Positions 1 through 11,056 of a stretch of DNA of 34,084 nucleotides are shown here, in pieces. The notes under the pieces were generated by a model. That model saw only the letters and a list, made by a program, of their open reading frames with translations, was not told the DNA's origin and searched no databases. The translations under genes and the position numbers were made by a program. The stretch covers positions 1-34,084 of the forward strand of contig JAKOTN010000140.1 in the NCBI GenBank assembly GCA_029776255.1. Reading direction: 5' to 3'. This DNA comes from Pseudomonadota bacterium. GTDB taxonomy: Bacteria > Pseudomonadota > Gammaproteobacteria > Burkholderiales > Rhodocyclaceae. How positions within the stretch are numbered: position 1 is the first letter of the stretch; every line of letters starts with the position of its first letter.

Positions 1-1
1 C

Positions 2-178
2 GTGCTGTGCGCCGCGGGTTACAACCGGCGCTGGCTGCTCCGGGCCATGCGCCGTTTGGACCTGAAGGCCACTTTCGTGCGCCCCGTTTTACTCCCGCTG
101 ACCTCGATCTTCAGCCGCGAAAATTCCCGATTCAAATCGAGCCAGCAGATTTCTCGTCCGGTCGGGGCGCTTGGATGA
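2..178 (+). pseudogene. C-terminal remnant of an IS5-like transposase
   Basis: An open frame enters from the left edge and stops at 176-178 after 58 codons. It begins VLCAAGYNRRWLLRAMRRL, which resembles the conserved tail of IS5-family DDE transposases (a 'CAAGYN.RWLLR' helix after the last catalytic Glu). No DDE residue lies inside the window, so only the tail is visible. The next sequence, on the other strand, is a broken macB fragment starting near 192, so the insertion element probably ended near 180-190 and truncated macB. The terminal inverted repeat could not be identified. The family is inferred from motif memory only, and a different DDE family is possible. Confidence 0.5.
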
Positions 179-191
179 ATTTTGCAGGGGC

Positions 192-776
192 GACGACAAC
201 GGCTTCGATGAGGAACTGAGGCAATACTTCATGCTCCAGCGCGCCGATGGCGAGGCGGATGCCGATTTCGCGCGTCCGCTCGGTGACCGATACCAGCATG
301 ATGTTCATGATGCCGATCCCGCCGACAAGCAGGCTCACGGCGGCGACGGCGCCCAGTAATCCCGTCATGTTCAGGGTTTGCAACTTGTTGCGGATGCTGT
401 GGATGTGCACATCGATGCTGCGGTCGAATCGCGTCATCGGGCGTCCCAGTGCCTGCCGGGAAAGCTCTTCCTCGCTGACGATCATGCCGACATGGCGGGC
501 CAACACCTCCAGCACGCTGAATTCGGTGCCGGTCAGTTCAATCGGCCTGTCATGGTCGGTGGCGCGTCGCCGCGCAGGCCAGATCAGGAAATGACCTAGG
601 GCGATTGGCTGACCGTCGCCGCTGTCGGCAGGTGAGTTGATGCCCGGCGGCTTCAATTTTTTGAGGATGGCTCGCAGCCGGGCGATCGATTCGCGTGGAG
701 AGCAAGGTTTCGGCACGTAATCACCGGCTCCGTGCTCAAGGCCCGTGACATGATCGCCATCATCCCCGCGCACGCC
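192..776 (-). pseudogene. Chimeric remnant: OmpR-type response regulator joined to MacB C-terminal piece
   Basis: One uninterrupted minus-strand frame (132-830) contains two unrelated gene pieces. The 5' part (about 770 down to 381) is the second half of an OmpR/CpxR-type response regulator: the end of the receiver domain with the conserved Lys-Pro ([11 protein letters not shown]), then a winged-helix DNA-binding domain with [15 protein letters not shown] and [15 protein letters not shown]. The phosphoacceptor Asp half of the receiver is gone. From about 368 to 192 it switches to the FtsX/MacB transmembrane signature ([26 protein letters not shown]) and then leaves homology at the IS-like remnant. 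An internal deletion in an RR-kinase-macAB type cluster would give this fusion. The regulator edge at about 770-776 coincides with the start of integrase homology. The chimera is probably non-functional. Confidence 0.6.
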
Positions 777-1859
777 AACATCAAGTACGCGACCCGCCTC
801 GCACTGGACGTAAAACGTCGCATCGCGCAAGGCACATTCGACTACGCGGAATTCTTCCCAGACGCCCCCCGAGCGAAAACAGCGCCCCAGAAAAATACCA
901 CCTTCGGCGAACTCGCCGACTTATGGATCACATCAAAGGGGCGGCTCGCTCCCTCGACCCGAGACCAATACGGAACGGCGGTGCGCTTCTGGAAAAAACT
1001 GCTCGACGCCGACAAACCGCTGGAAGACATCAGCCACAAAATGCTAGCCGCCAAGATCGGAGGCTATCCGTGGCCCTCCGCCAAGACGCACAACAACTAC
1101 CTGATCGCCTTGCGCGGCATATTCAGCCTTGAATACCGTGGCGCCACCGCCAACAACAACCCGCTGATCGGCATCGAAAGCATGCCCCTCGTGAAGACGC
1201 TTCCAGACCCTCTCACGCTGGACGAACGCGACCGCATCCTGGACGACATGGAAAGCCACTATGACCCCCGCGTCCATGCCTACTTCTTATGGATGTTCTA
1301 CACAGGGATGCGGCCGGAAGAAGCCATCGCGCTGCGCTGGTCCGACATCGACAGCGCGCGGCAGGTCGCGCGCGTGCAGCGCGTGCGCACCTTCAGGGGG
1401 TTGGAACGCGACGGCTCGAAGACCCACACGGAGCGTGACGTGGACCTGCTTCCGCAAGCGCTCGACGCGCTGGCGCTGATGAAGCCGCACACGTTCATGC
1501 GGGGCAACGATGGCCGGGGAGACGCCCCCTCCGCCGACATCTTCGTCAATCCAGTGACGGGTCGCCCATGGCACGACGAGAGAGGCCAACGCGAAAACTA
1601 CTGGCGACCGACGCTCAAGCGCCTGGGCATCCGCTGGCGCAAGGCGTATAACACCCGCCACACTTTCGCCACCATGGCGCTGATGCTTGGCGCGCCGCCG
1701 TCGTACATCGCTGCGCAGCTTGGTCACGGCGTTCAAATGCTTTTGGCGAAATACGCCCGCTGGGTACCGGAAAACGACAGCGGAAACGCCCGCGCCCTAC
1801 TGGCCGCCGCGGTTAATAGGTCCCAAATACGTCCCAAAAACAAAACGGGACCAACCTAA
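732..1859 (+). CDS. Tyrosine recombinase / phage-type integrase, N-terminally truncated
   Basis: The protein would catalyse site-specific integration or excision of a genomic island or prophage. Visible features are the end of an Arm/DUF3596-type domain ([14 protein letters not shown], about residues 32-45), a SAM-like core-binding domain (about 55-145) and a catalytic domain with box I Arg in [15 protein letters not shown], the YNTRHTFAT box in which Tyr stands in for the first His (common in this family), QLGHG, and the nucleophile Tyr in LLAKYARWV. Family members normally have about 40-60 more N-terminal residues. Homology here begins at about 768, exactly where the opposite-strand response-regulator fragment ends, so the 5' end has been replaced. 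GTG 732 or ATG 750 are the only available starts and neither has a convincing ribosome-binding site. The gene ends 25 bases from the tRNA-Val 3' end, the usual integrase/attachment-site arrangement. Catalytic residues look intact; function is doubtful because the arm-binding region is missing. Confidence 0.8.
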   Translation: MLKARDMIAIIPAHANIKYATRLALDVKRRIAQGTFDYAEFFPDAPRAKTAPQKNTTFGELADLWITSKGRLAPSTRDQYGTAVRFWKKLLDADKPLEDISHKMLAAKIGGYPWPSAKTHNNYLIALRGIFSLEYRGATANNNPLIGIESMPLVKTLPDPLTLDERDRILDDMESHYDPRVHAYFLWMFYTGMRPEEAIALRWSDIDSARQVARVQRVRTFRGLERDGSKTHTERDVDLLPQALDALALMKPHTFMRGNDGRGDAPSADIFVNPVTGRPWHDERGQRENYWRPTLKRLGIRWRKAYNTRHTFATMALMLGAPPSYIAAQLGHGVQMLLAKYARWVPENDSGNARALLAAAVNRSQIRPKNKTGPT

Positions 1860-1878
1860 GTAGTTGATCCCGCTTTTT
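1846..1878 (+). terminator. Intrinsic terminator after the integrase (may act in both directions)
   Basis: The stem CGGGACCAAC (1846-1855) pairs with GTTGATCCCG (1863-1872) with one mismatch, leaves a 7-base loop, and is followed by CTTTTT. The left arm overlaps the last integrase codons. On the minus strand the hairpin is followed by GTTTTG, so it could also stop readthrough from the tRNA. Confidence 0.7.
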
Positions 1879-1884
1879 AAAAAT

Positions 1885-1912
1885 TGGTAGGCGCGATTGG
1901 ACTCGAACCAAC
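1885..1912. other. Probable attachment-site core (3' part of tRNA-Val)
   Basis: An integrase gene ends 25 bases away and points at the tRNA 3' end, the geometry of tRNA-targeted tyrosine recombinases. The core should be the T-arm to CCA segment. No second copy is visible within the window, so the far end of the element would lie to the left, outside the window, or has been lost. The exact boundaries are inferred. Confidence 0.4.
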
Positions 1913-1961
1913 GACCCCCACCATGTCAAGGTGGTGCTCTAACCAGCTGAGCTACGCGCCT
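1885..1961 (-). tRNA. tRNA-Val (anticodon GAC)
   Basis: Read on the minus strand, this is a 77-nt cloverleaf with acceptor stem AGGCGCG/CGCGCCT, D-arm TAGCTCAGCTGGTTAGAGC, anticodon stem CCACC/GGTGG around loop TTGACAT (anticodon GAC, valine), variable loop, T-arm GGTTCGAGTCC, discriminator A and an encoded CCA end at 1885-1887. All arms pair well. The 3' end faces the integrase, making the T-arm/acceptor half the likely attachment core of the adjacent island. The gene is intact, as expected when the integrating element restores the 3' end. Confidence 0.95.
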
Positions 1962-2002
1962 TCATCAACGTTCGAACCGCACGTGACTTCAGGGAAGTGC
2001 GC

Positions 2003-2030
2003 ATTATACGGGCCAGGAAGTTCAAGTCAA
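2003..2030 (-). promoter_or_regulatory. sigma-70 promoter of tRNA-Val
   Basis: On the minus strand TTGACT (2025-2030) and a perfect TATAAT (2003-2008) are separated by 16 bases, about 40 bases upstream of the tRNA 5' end. The -10 is followed by a GC-rich discriminator (GCGCAC), as in stable-RNA promoters under stringent control. Confidence 0.8.
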
Positions 2031-2075
2031 GCATGTGTGCCGGAAGCATTGAAAACTCTTGCGTTTGCCGGGCGT

Positions 2076-2692
2076 TTACTCGCCCACGACGTCGGTATTT
2101 GGCGGTGGCGTAAATCGGAACAAGGTCGCCGCCAAGCGAGGATTGCGTTCGATGTGAGTAAAGGTTAGCGAGGTGATTTGACCTAGATTATCGAATAACT
2201 CCATTGCTTTCAGGTTGTTATCGACAAAGCCAAGGCGTAGTTTCTCGAAACCGGTATCCGGTGTCCTTGGGATTGCCTCGACCCAATCCAGTCCGTCGCG
2301 TTCGCCTATTTCACGCAAGGTAAAGTTTTTTTCGATGTTGCCATCGCCGGCGAGTAGCGCGGCCGGTGTGCCGCCCAGCGCTTTGCCGGTTTTTTTCACC
2401 GTGACCTGACGCAGGTCGGGATCGTGAATCCAGACTTGCTCGCCGTCGCCGACCAGTAATTGGTTGTAGGGTTTGTCGATCTGCCAGCGGAACTTGCCTG
2501 GCCGCGACAGCGTCATCGCTCCGCTGGAAACTTGCGGTTGGCGGCCATTCTTGGCGATCACCGTTTGCGTGAAATCGGCGCGCACGGTCCGGGTCGTTTC
2601 CAGAAAACGGTGCAGCTTGCCGATGGCGCCAGCGTTGGCCGCTTGCGCGGCCAGTAGGCCGATGACGAGCAATAAGGAGGTGTGGCGTTTGA

Positions 2693-2696
<4 letters not shown>
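2076..2696 (-). CDS. lolA: LolA, periplasmic lipoprotein carrier
   Basis: LolA shuttles outer-membrane lipoproteins from the LolCDE complex in the inner membrane across the periplasm to LolB. The 206-residue product has the family's normal size and starts with a Sec signal peptide (MIKRHTS, hydrophobic stretch [10 protein letters not shown], cleavage likely after AANA at residue 22). The mature protein shows the LolA pattern: [16 protein letters not shown] near the N-terminus, [36 protein letters not shown], and a C-terminal [17 protein letters not shown] segment. Its ATG overlaps the ftsK stop codon (ATGA), so the two genes are translationally coupled in the common betaproteobacterial ftsK-lolA order. 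No clear terminator follows. Confidence 0.93.
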
Positions 2697-5032
<2,336 letters not shown>

Positions 5033-5078
5033 CAGGGGTTGAGTGGAAACATGTTGTTATGGTCGGGACGGCAGTCAG

Positions 5079-5813
5079 TCAACTCGCCTCGGTGGCTGCG
5101 GCACTCGCCGGGAATTGACCGCCGGGGGCGGTCGGAATTCGTTTTTCCAGAATGACGATTCGGCCGTCTTCAACCTTGAAGTAGCCGCGATTTTCAAGGT
5201 CCTTCATCACCCGGCTGACCATCTCGCGCGAGGCGCCGATCATCTTGGCGATGTCCTGTTTGGTCAGGCGGCGCTTGATCACGCGTGCGCCGCGTTCGTT
5301 CTCCGAGAAGTCGAGCAGCAATTTGGCGACTCGACCGTAGACGTCCATCAAGGCCAGACTCTCGATGTTCCTGTCCGCTTCGCGCAGGCGCTGCACCAGG
5401 CTTTTCATGATGTTGAGACAAAGATCGAAATTCTCGGTCAGGCAACGCTTGAAATCGTTCTTGGTGATCACCAGCAACTCGCAAGTCTCCGTGGCCATGA
5501 CATCGGCCGACCGCGGGCTACCGTCGATCAAGCCCATTTCGCCGAAAAATTCCCCGGGGCCGAGCAAGGTCAAAATCACTTCCCGTCCTTCATCGTCGCT
5601 ATTGAGGACCTTGGCGCTGCCGCTGATCAGTACGTAAAGCGAATCGGTGCTGTCACCCGCGCGGACGATGACCGTTTGGCGCGCCACGCGACGATGGAAG
5701 GCGACCTTGGCAATTTGCTCAAGCTGTGAATCCGGCACGCCGGCGAACATCGGAATGCTGTGCAGGAGAATCAAACTGGGGCCCCGCCTGGGTTGCTCGA
5801 TCTGGACGTTCAT
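5079..5813 (-). CDS. Crp/Fnr-family transcriptional regulator (cAMP-receptor type)
   Basis: A DNA-binding regulator with an N-terminal cyclic-nucleotide-binding beta-barrel (about residues 20-135) and a C-terminal Crp-type helix-turn-helix (about 165-225). The phosphate-binding cassette GEFFGEMGLIDGSPRSADV keeps the Gly-Glu and Arg-Ser pair of nucleotide-binding members. The recognition helix lies in LTKQDIAKMIGASREMVSRVMKDL. There is no N-terminal cysteine cluster, so it is not an oxygen-sensing FNR. The ligand cannot be decided from sequence: cAMP, c-di-GMP (Clp-like) or none. A 28-residue Ala/Pro/Thr tail follows the HTH. It is divergent from trxB, and a TATAAT lies at 5865-5870 on its strand. 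A purine-rich AAGAGAGAA precedes the ATG. Confidence 0.88.
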   Translation of the reverse strand: MNVQIEQPRRGPSLILLHSIPMFAGVPDSQLEQIAKVAFHRRVARQTVIVRAGDSTDSLYVLISGSAKVLNSDDEGREVILTLLGPGEFFGEMGLIDGSPRSADVMATETCELLVITKNDFKRCLTENFDLCLNIMKSLVQRLREADRNIESLALMDVYGRVAKLLLDFSENERGARVIKRRLTKQDIAKMIGASREMVSRVMKDLENRGYFKVEDGRIVILEKRIPTAPGGQFPASAAATEAS

Positions 5814-6941
<1,128 letters not shown>

Positions 6942-7007
6942 GAAAACGCGTGCCGGATGACGGACACTTTTTCGCATGCCGCGGCCATTGGCGTCCGGTA
7001 ATCTGCC

Positions 7008-7571
7008 ATGAGCCGGCCACGACAAGCCCTCGACGCGGAGGATTTGGCGGCTTTCCGGGTCGCCGTTGAAGGCGCGACGCCGTTGCGCCACCATGATCGC
7101 GTCAATTTCGAAGCACCAAAACCTAGTCCCCGGCCCAGGCAGAGCGAACGCGACGAAGCGGCGGTGCTCATCGAACTGACGCACGGTTCGCTGGCCGTTG
7201 ACGATTGGCTCGATCTCGGGGGGGCGGATTCCTTCGCACGCAGCGGTGTGTCGCGAAACGTGTTGCGCGACTTGCGGCGCGGACGCTGGAGCATCCAGGG
7301 ACACATCGATTTGCACGGCTGCAATCGGCACGAGGCTCGGGAGGCTGTCGCTTTGTTTTTGGGCGATGCCGTGGTTGCCGGCAAGCGCTGCTTGCGCATC
7401 GTCCATGGTCGCGGGCATGGCTCGCCGGGCCGTGAGGCGATCTTGCGGCAACTAGTCAAGCAGTGGCTGAGTCGCCATAAGGATGTGCTTGCCTTTTGTC
7501 ATGCACCCCCCAACGACGGCGGCGATGGTGCGTTGTGGGTGTTGCTGAAGGCGACCGGATCGCGGCGATGA
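7008..7571 (+). CDS. Smr-domain protein (putative endonuclease)
   Basis: A 187-residue protein with a basic, Pro/Arg-rich N-terminal half and a C-terminal Smr domain (about residues 95-180). Diagnostic motifs are the DLHG sequence (HIDLHGCNRHEAREAV), the GKRCLRIVHGRGHGSPG loop and the closing GALWVLLK strand. Small stand-alone Smr proteins of this type (YdaL/SmrA-like) have been linked to nucleic-acid nicking or RNA cleavage. The substrate here is unknown. It sits 66 bases behind trxB on the same strand; no strong ribosome-binding site precedes the ATG. Confidence 0.85.
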   Translation: MSRPRQALDAEDLAAFRVAVEGATPLRHHDRVNFEAPKPSPRPRQSERDEAAVLIELTHGSLAVDDWLDLGGADSFARSGVSRNVLRDLRRGRWSIQGHIDLHGCNRHEAREAVALFLGDAVVAGKRCLRIVHGRGHGSPGREAILRQLVKQWLSRHKDVLAFCHAPPNDGGDGALWVLLKATGSRR

Positions 7572-7710
7572 ATTTTTCGTGGGATTGCCAATTTCGTGAA
7601 AACCACCAAAGTAAATGATTTATCTATTGTGTTGGCATGGCCGCTCGTTAATAATTCGATGAATATTTTCGACGGGTAATTTGCAAGGCCAATAACCGAA
7701 CCGACCGACT

Positions 7711-8997
7711 ATGTGGAATAAACCGGAAAAACCCGTTGCCATCGATCCGTCACAAGTCGTTATCGGCATGTATGTCTGGTTGAACGTTTCGTGGGACGAC
7801 CACCCCTTTCTTTGCAATCGCTTCAAAATAAGCGACGAGAAACAGGTTGCCACCATCCGTTCGCTCCCGATCCAGGGGAAACTTTTTTACCACCCGGAAA
7901 AAAGCACGGCCACGCCGGCGCCTTTCGTCGCGGGCGTGGCACGCGATCCCTCCGTCGTACGTACGGCTGAAGAAGAAGAGGTAGATGCCGTTTTGGCTGC
8001 GGAAATCGTCCGTCTGAATCAGGAGAAGCGCGACCGATTGCAGAAACACAAGGACGCGGCGGCACGTGCCGATCGTGCCTGGGAGCAGGCGGCGCGGGTG
8101 GCCAGCGACGCCATGCACGCCATGGGACGCGCGCCGAAGCAGGCGGGGGAACAGTTTCTCAACCTTTCGCGAAGCACCGCCAGCCTGATCAGCCAGGGAC
8201 AAGAGGTGCTGCTGCATCTGCTGGGAGACAAAGAGGGCGAGGGGGCGCAGTTTCATGCCCTCAACGTGATGACGCTTTCCATGTTGGTCGGCAAGATTGT
8301 CGGCATGGAGGAGGATCAACTGGCGGAACTGGCCTTGGGCACGCTGGCGCACGATATCGGCAAGATCAGGGTTCCGGCGCGTATCCTGCGGGCCAAGAAC
8401 CGGGCCAAGCACGAAGAGGTGTTTTATCGGGAGCATGGCACCTATGGCATCGAATTGGCGAGAATGTCGGGCGTATTCGGCGCCACCGCCATTTCGGTCA
8501 TTGCCGATCATCACGAATATATGGACGGCAGTGGTTGGCCGAATGGGAAAACATCCGCCGGACTCGCGGCAAGGATCACCGCTCTGGTTGATAGATACGA
8601 TCGGCTGTGTTCGCCGGAGTCGCCCGATCAGGAGGCATTGCTGCCTTCGGAGGCGCTCGCCCGCCTATTCAAGATCGAGTCGGCAAAATTCGATCAACGT
8701 CTGCTCAAGATTCTTATTCGATTGCTCGGTGTGTATCCCCCTGGCACATTGGTCAAACTCAGTGACGATTCGTTGGGGCTGGTCGTCGCGCCGGGCAAGG
8801 AAAGTCTGCGGCCGACGGTGCTGATCTACAGCCCGGACATGGAAAAGCGGGAAGCGCCGACAATCGATTTGTCTCAGTTCGACGATTTGAAAATCGAAGA
8901 GGCGCTGCGTCCCGCCAGTCTTCCTTCCGACGTGTTGCGTTGGATGAATCCTCGCCAACGCTTATCCTATTTTTTCTCGACCGAGCAAACGAATTGA
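7711..8997 (+). CDS. HD-GYP domain protein, putative c-di-GMP phosphodiesterase
   Basis: A 428-residue cytosolic protein. Residues 10-65 form a DUF3391 domain (PSQVVIGMYVWLNVSWDDHPFL), usual at the N-terminus of one HD-GYP subgroup. A charged, probably coiled-coil linker follows (about 85-150). The HD-GYP domain (about 175-345) keeps the metal ligands: FHALNVMTL, HD at 214-215 in LAHDIGKIRVP, the REHGTYG histidine, HHEYMDGSGWP (H267, H268) and ALVDRYDRLCS. The eponymous GYP triplet reads GWP. After the HD domain comes the usual YPPGTLVKLSDDSLGLVV strand segment. The predicted activity is c-di-GMP hydrolysis to pGpG or GMP. It is followed on the same strand by a FapA/DUF342 gene 108 bases on. 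The AT-rich 139 bases upstream probably hold its promoter, but no confident -35/-10 pair was found. Confidence 0.9.
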   Translation: MWNKPEKPVAIDPSQVVIGMYVWLNVSWDDHPFLCNRFKISDEKQVATIRSLPIQGKLFYHPEKSTATPAPFVAGVARDPSVVRTAEEEEVDAVLAAEIVRLNQEKRDRLQKHKDAAARADRAWEQAARVASDAMHAMGRAPKQAGEQFLNLSRSTASLISQGQEVLLHLLGDKEGEGAQFHALNVMTLSMLVGKIVGMEEDQLAELALGTLAHDIGKIRVPARILRAKNRAKHEEVFYREHGTYGIELARMSGVFGATAISVIADHHEYMDGSGWPNGKTSAGLAARITALVDRYDRLCSPESPDQEALLPSEALARLFKIESAKFDQRLLKILIRLLGVYPPGTLVKLSDDSLGLVVAPGKESLRPTVLIYSPDMEKREAPTIDLSQFDDLKIEEALRPASLPSDVLRWMNPRQRLSYFFSTEQTN

Positions 8998-9105
8998 CCG
9001 TCCTGCCCGCTCGGCCGATGGTTGTATTTATTGAAACGCAAGTTGTTTGCCAGTCAGGCGGGATGTTGTCGCCAAGCAATAGCCAGTCGTGACCCGGATG
9101 CCGTC

Positions 9106-11043
9106 ATGTCACAAAAAAACAACAACGTAATCAGCCTGTTCGCCGACCTGCAGGAAGGGCAGGTCGCTTTGCCATCGTTTGTCGTGCAGCGCGGGCAAGG
9201 TTTGTGTGTCGATTTGTCGCAACTTTTATCGACGACCGATTTCCTCGATTTCGTCAATCGCGTGTTCAGTCTGGGCCTATATTTCCAGGGGCTCAATTAC
9301 CTGAAATTCCATGCGCTGCTTTACGACGATCCGGCGGCGTCCCCACCGCTCGCGGAGGGCGATGATTTTCTCGCTTGCGGTATCGCCGTGTTCCGCCCTG
9401 AAAGGCAGGCGCTTTACAACGCCTTGCGGGTCAGGGGGGCGGAGGCCGACTACGTGTTTCAGCCGCTATTCCGCGATGCCGACGATGGCCGCGAGGACAC
9501 CGGCGAGGTCGATGAAACGTTTCCCGAGGTGCGGGAAGAAGTGCGCGTTCTTCTGGACGTCGATGAATTCATCGCCAGTGCCTGGACGAATGACGTCCGT
9601 TTCGGCCTCGATCTGGCGGCGATTCACGAGGGAATCGCCGCCGAGAAAGCCGTTCGTCTGGTGGTGGCACGCCCGAAGCCGTTTGTTGTCGGCAAGGACG
9701 CGGAACTCCAGGAACTCGCCCCTGGCTTGCGCCGCAACAACGCACCGCGCCATTTGTTGGGTAATCGCGTCGATTTGCGTACCTTCGAGACTCGTTATCC
9801 GCAGGTGGCCGCCGGATTGCGATTGGTGAAAAAAATCCATCGCGCGCTGGGGATCGACGGGCGCGACATCGCCGGTGCGCCACTGCTCGCGCCATTACCG
9901 AAGGATTTCGATTTGGCGGGCATGGCCGGTCCGGGCACCTCGATCATCCATCAGCAAGACGGCGATTATCTGGTGGCGTCCGCGTCGGGTTTTCTCAATA
10001 TCGATACGCGTACCAATCAGTTTTCGGTTTCCGAAAAAATTGTCAGCCACGAAGGCGTCAGCGTCAAAACCACTGGCGACCTGTCGCTGAGTGGGGAGAT
10101 TTACGAACAACACGGCGAAATTCAGGAAAAACGCCTCGTCAATTGCCGGAGCATTACCGCGCATGGCGCCGTTTTCGGCCGTATCGTGTCGGCTGGCGGT
10201 CTGGTGTGCCTGAAAAACAATCTGGTGGGTGGCAGCGCCACCAACGAGGATGGCGATATCGTCATCGAAGGTCTGGCTTCAGGGGCGACCGTGGTCGCGC
10301 ATGAGGGACGGGTCACGCTGCGGCGGGCCGACAATTGCTTGATTCTCGCCCGCGAGGTCGTCGTCGAACACGCGCTGAATTGCGACATTGTCGGCGACGA
10401 GGTCCGCGTGGAACTTTCGGAAGGCTGTGCGCTGGCCGGTAAATCAATCAGCGTGCGGATCGCGAAGTCGCGTCGCGAGGTGGAAAATGTCTTTTTGCTG
10501 CGTTTGCCGGATTTGTCGCGATACGAGGCGCAGCTCGCCGCCATGACGACGAAACAGGACAAGCTGCGCGTTTCGATCAAGGATTTACGCGCCCGGAGCA
10601 GTGTCTTGCGCAATGAAAAAAACGTCGCCAATTATCTGACGCTGGCCGGAAAGTTGCGGCGGCGTGAAATGGAGTTGAAGCCGGAGCAGGATGTTGGCTG
10701 GCGTCGTCTTTCGGCACAGGTCGCGCCGACCTTGCGCGTGCTATCCGCGCTGCGCGATAGCGTCAAGCAGGCGGAGGACGAATTGACGGAACTGGCGCTT
10801 AGGATCGCCGAGGTCGATGCCGCCAGGGCGGCGGCATGCAACGGTATTTTCTGCACGGTCGATACGATCACGGACGACTTGCGCATCAGCACGGTGCGGG
10901 TTACTCATGCGGACACACAATTGGCGGCTTTGTCGCCAAAGGAGCTGAAAGCCCGCTTGCGCCGAACAGATTCGTCAACCGAACTGCTGTTCGCCGGCTC
11001 GGGACAGGGTTTCGTCTGGACGTATCGACCGTCCTCGTCCTAG
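9106..11043 (+). CDS. FapA / DUF342 family protein
   Basis: This 645-residue protein matches the FapA (flagellar assembly protein A, DUF342) family. It has an N-terminal alpha/beta region (about 1-230), a right-handed beta-helix of short Gly-rich repeats (about 265-460; LSGEIYEQHGEI, SITAHGAVFGRIVSAGGLV, IVIEGLASGATVVAHEGRV), a coiled-coil (about 480-560; LSRYEAQLAAMTTKQDKLR) and a short C-terminal beta region. The frame extends upstream to a TTG at 9022, but homologous-looking sequence begins MSQKNNNVISLF, so ATG 9106 was chosen; its ribosome-binding site is weak. In Vibrio, FapA affects polar flagellum assembly, and DUF342 proteins elsewhere have unknown roles. No flagellar gene is in the window; the neighbour is an HD-GYP protein, hinting at a c-di-GMP or surface-behaviour context. 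It converges on cphA with only 13 bases between the stops. Confidence 0.85.
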   Translation: MSQKNNNVISLFADLQEGQVALPSFVVQRGQGLCVDLSQLLSTTDFLDFVNRVFSLGLYFQGLNYLKFHALLYDDPAASPPLAEGDDFLACGIAVFRPERQALYNALRVRGAEADYVFQPLFRDADDGREDTGEVDETFPEVREEVRVLLDVDEFIASAWTNDVRFGLDLAAIHEGIAAEKAVRLVVARPKPFVVGKDAELQELAPGLRRNNAPRHLLGNRVDLRTFETRYPQVAAGLRLVKKIHRALGIDGRDIAGAPLLAPLPKDFDLAGMAGPGTSIIHQQDGDYLVASASGFLNIDTRTNQFSVSEKIVSHEGVSVKTTGDLSLSGEIYEQHGEIQEKRLVNCRSITAHGAVFGRIVSAGGLVCLKNNLVGGSATNEDGDIVIEGLASGATVVAHEGRVTLRRADNCLILAREVVVEHALNCDIVGDEVRVELSEGCALAGKSISVRIAKSRREVENVFLLRLPDLSRYEAQLAAMTTKQDKLRVSIKDLRARSSVLRNEKNVANYLTLAGKLRRREMELKPEQDVGWRRLSAQVAPTLRVLSALRDSVKQAEDELTELALRIAEVDAARAAACNGIFCTVDTITDDLRISTVRVTHADTQLAALSPKELKARLRRTDSSTELLFAGSGQGFVWTYRPSSS

Positions 11044-11056
11044 GCGCGCCCCGGAA

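Noticed and set aside
1884-2168. 94-codon plus-strand frame across the tRNA and lolA 3' end
   Set aside because: It runs through the tRNA-Val gene and antisense to lolA; no homology or ribosome-binding site.
5079-5813. FNR assignment for the Crp-family regulator
   Set aside because: The N-terminal region lacks the cysteines that would bind an iron-sulphur cluster.
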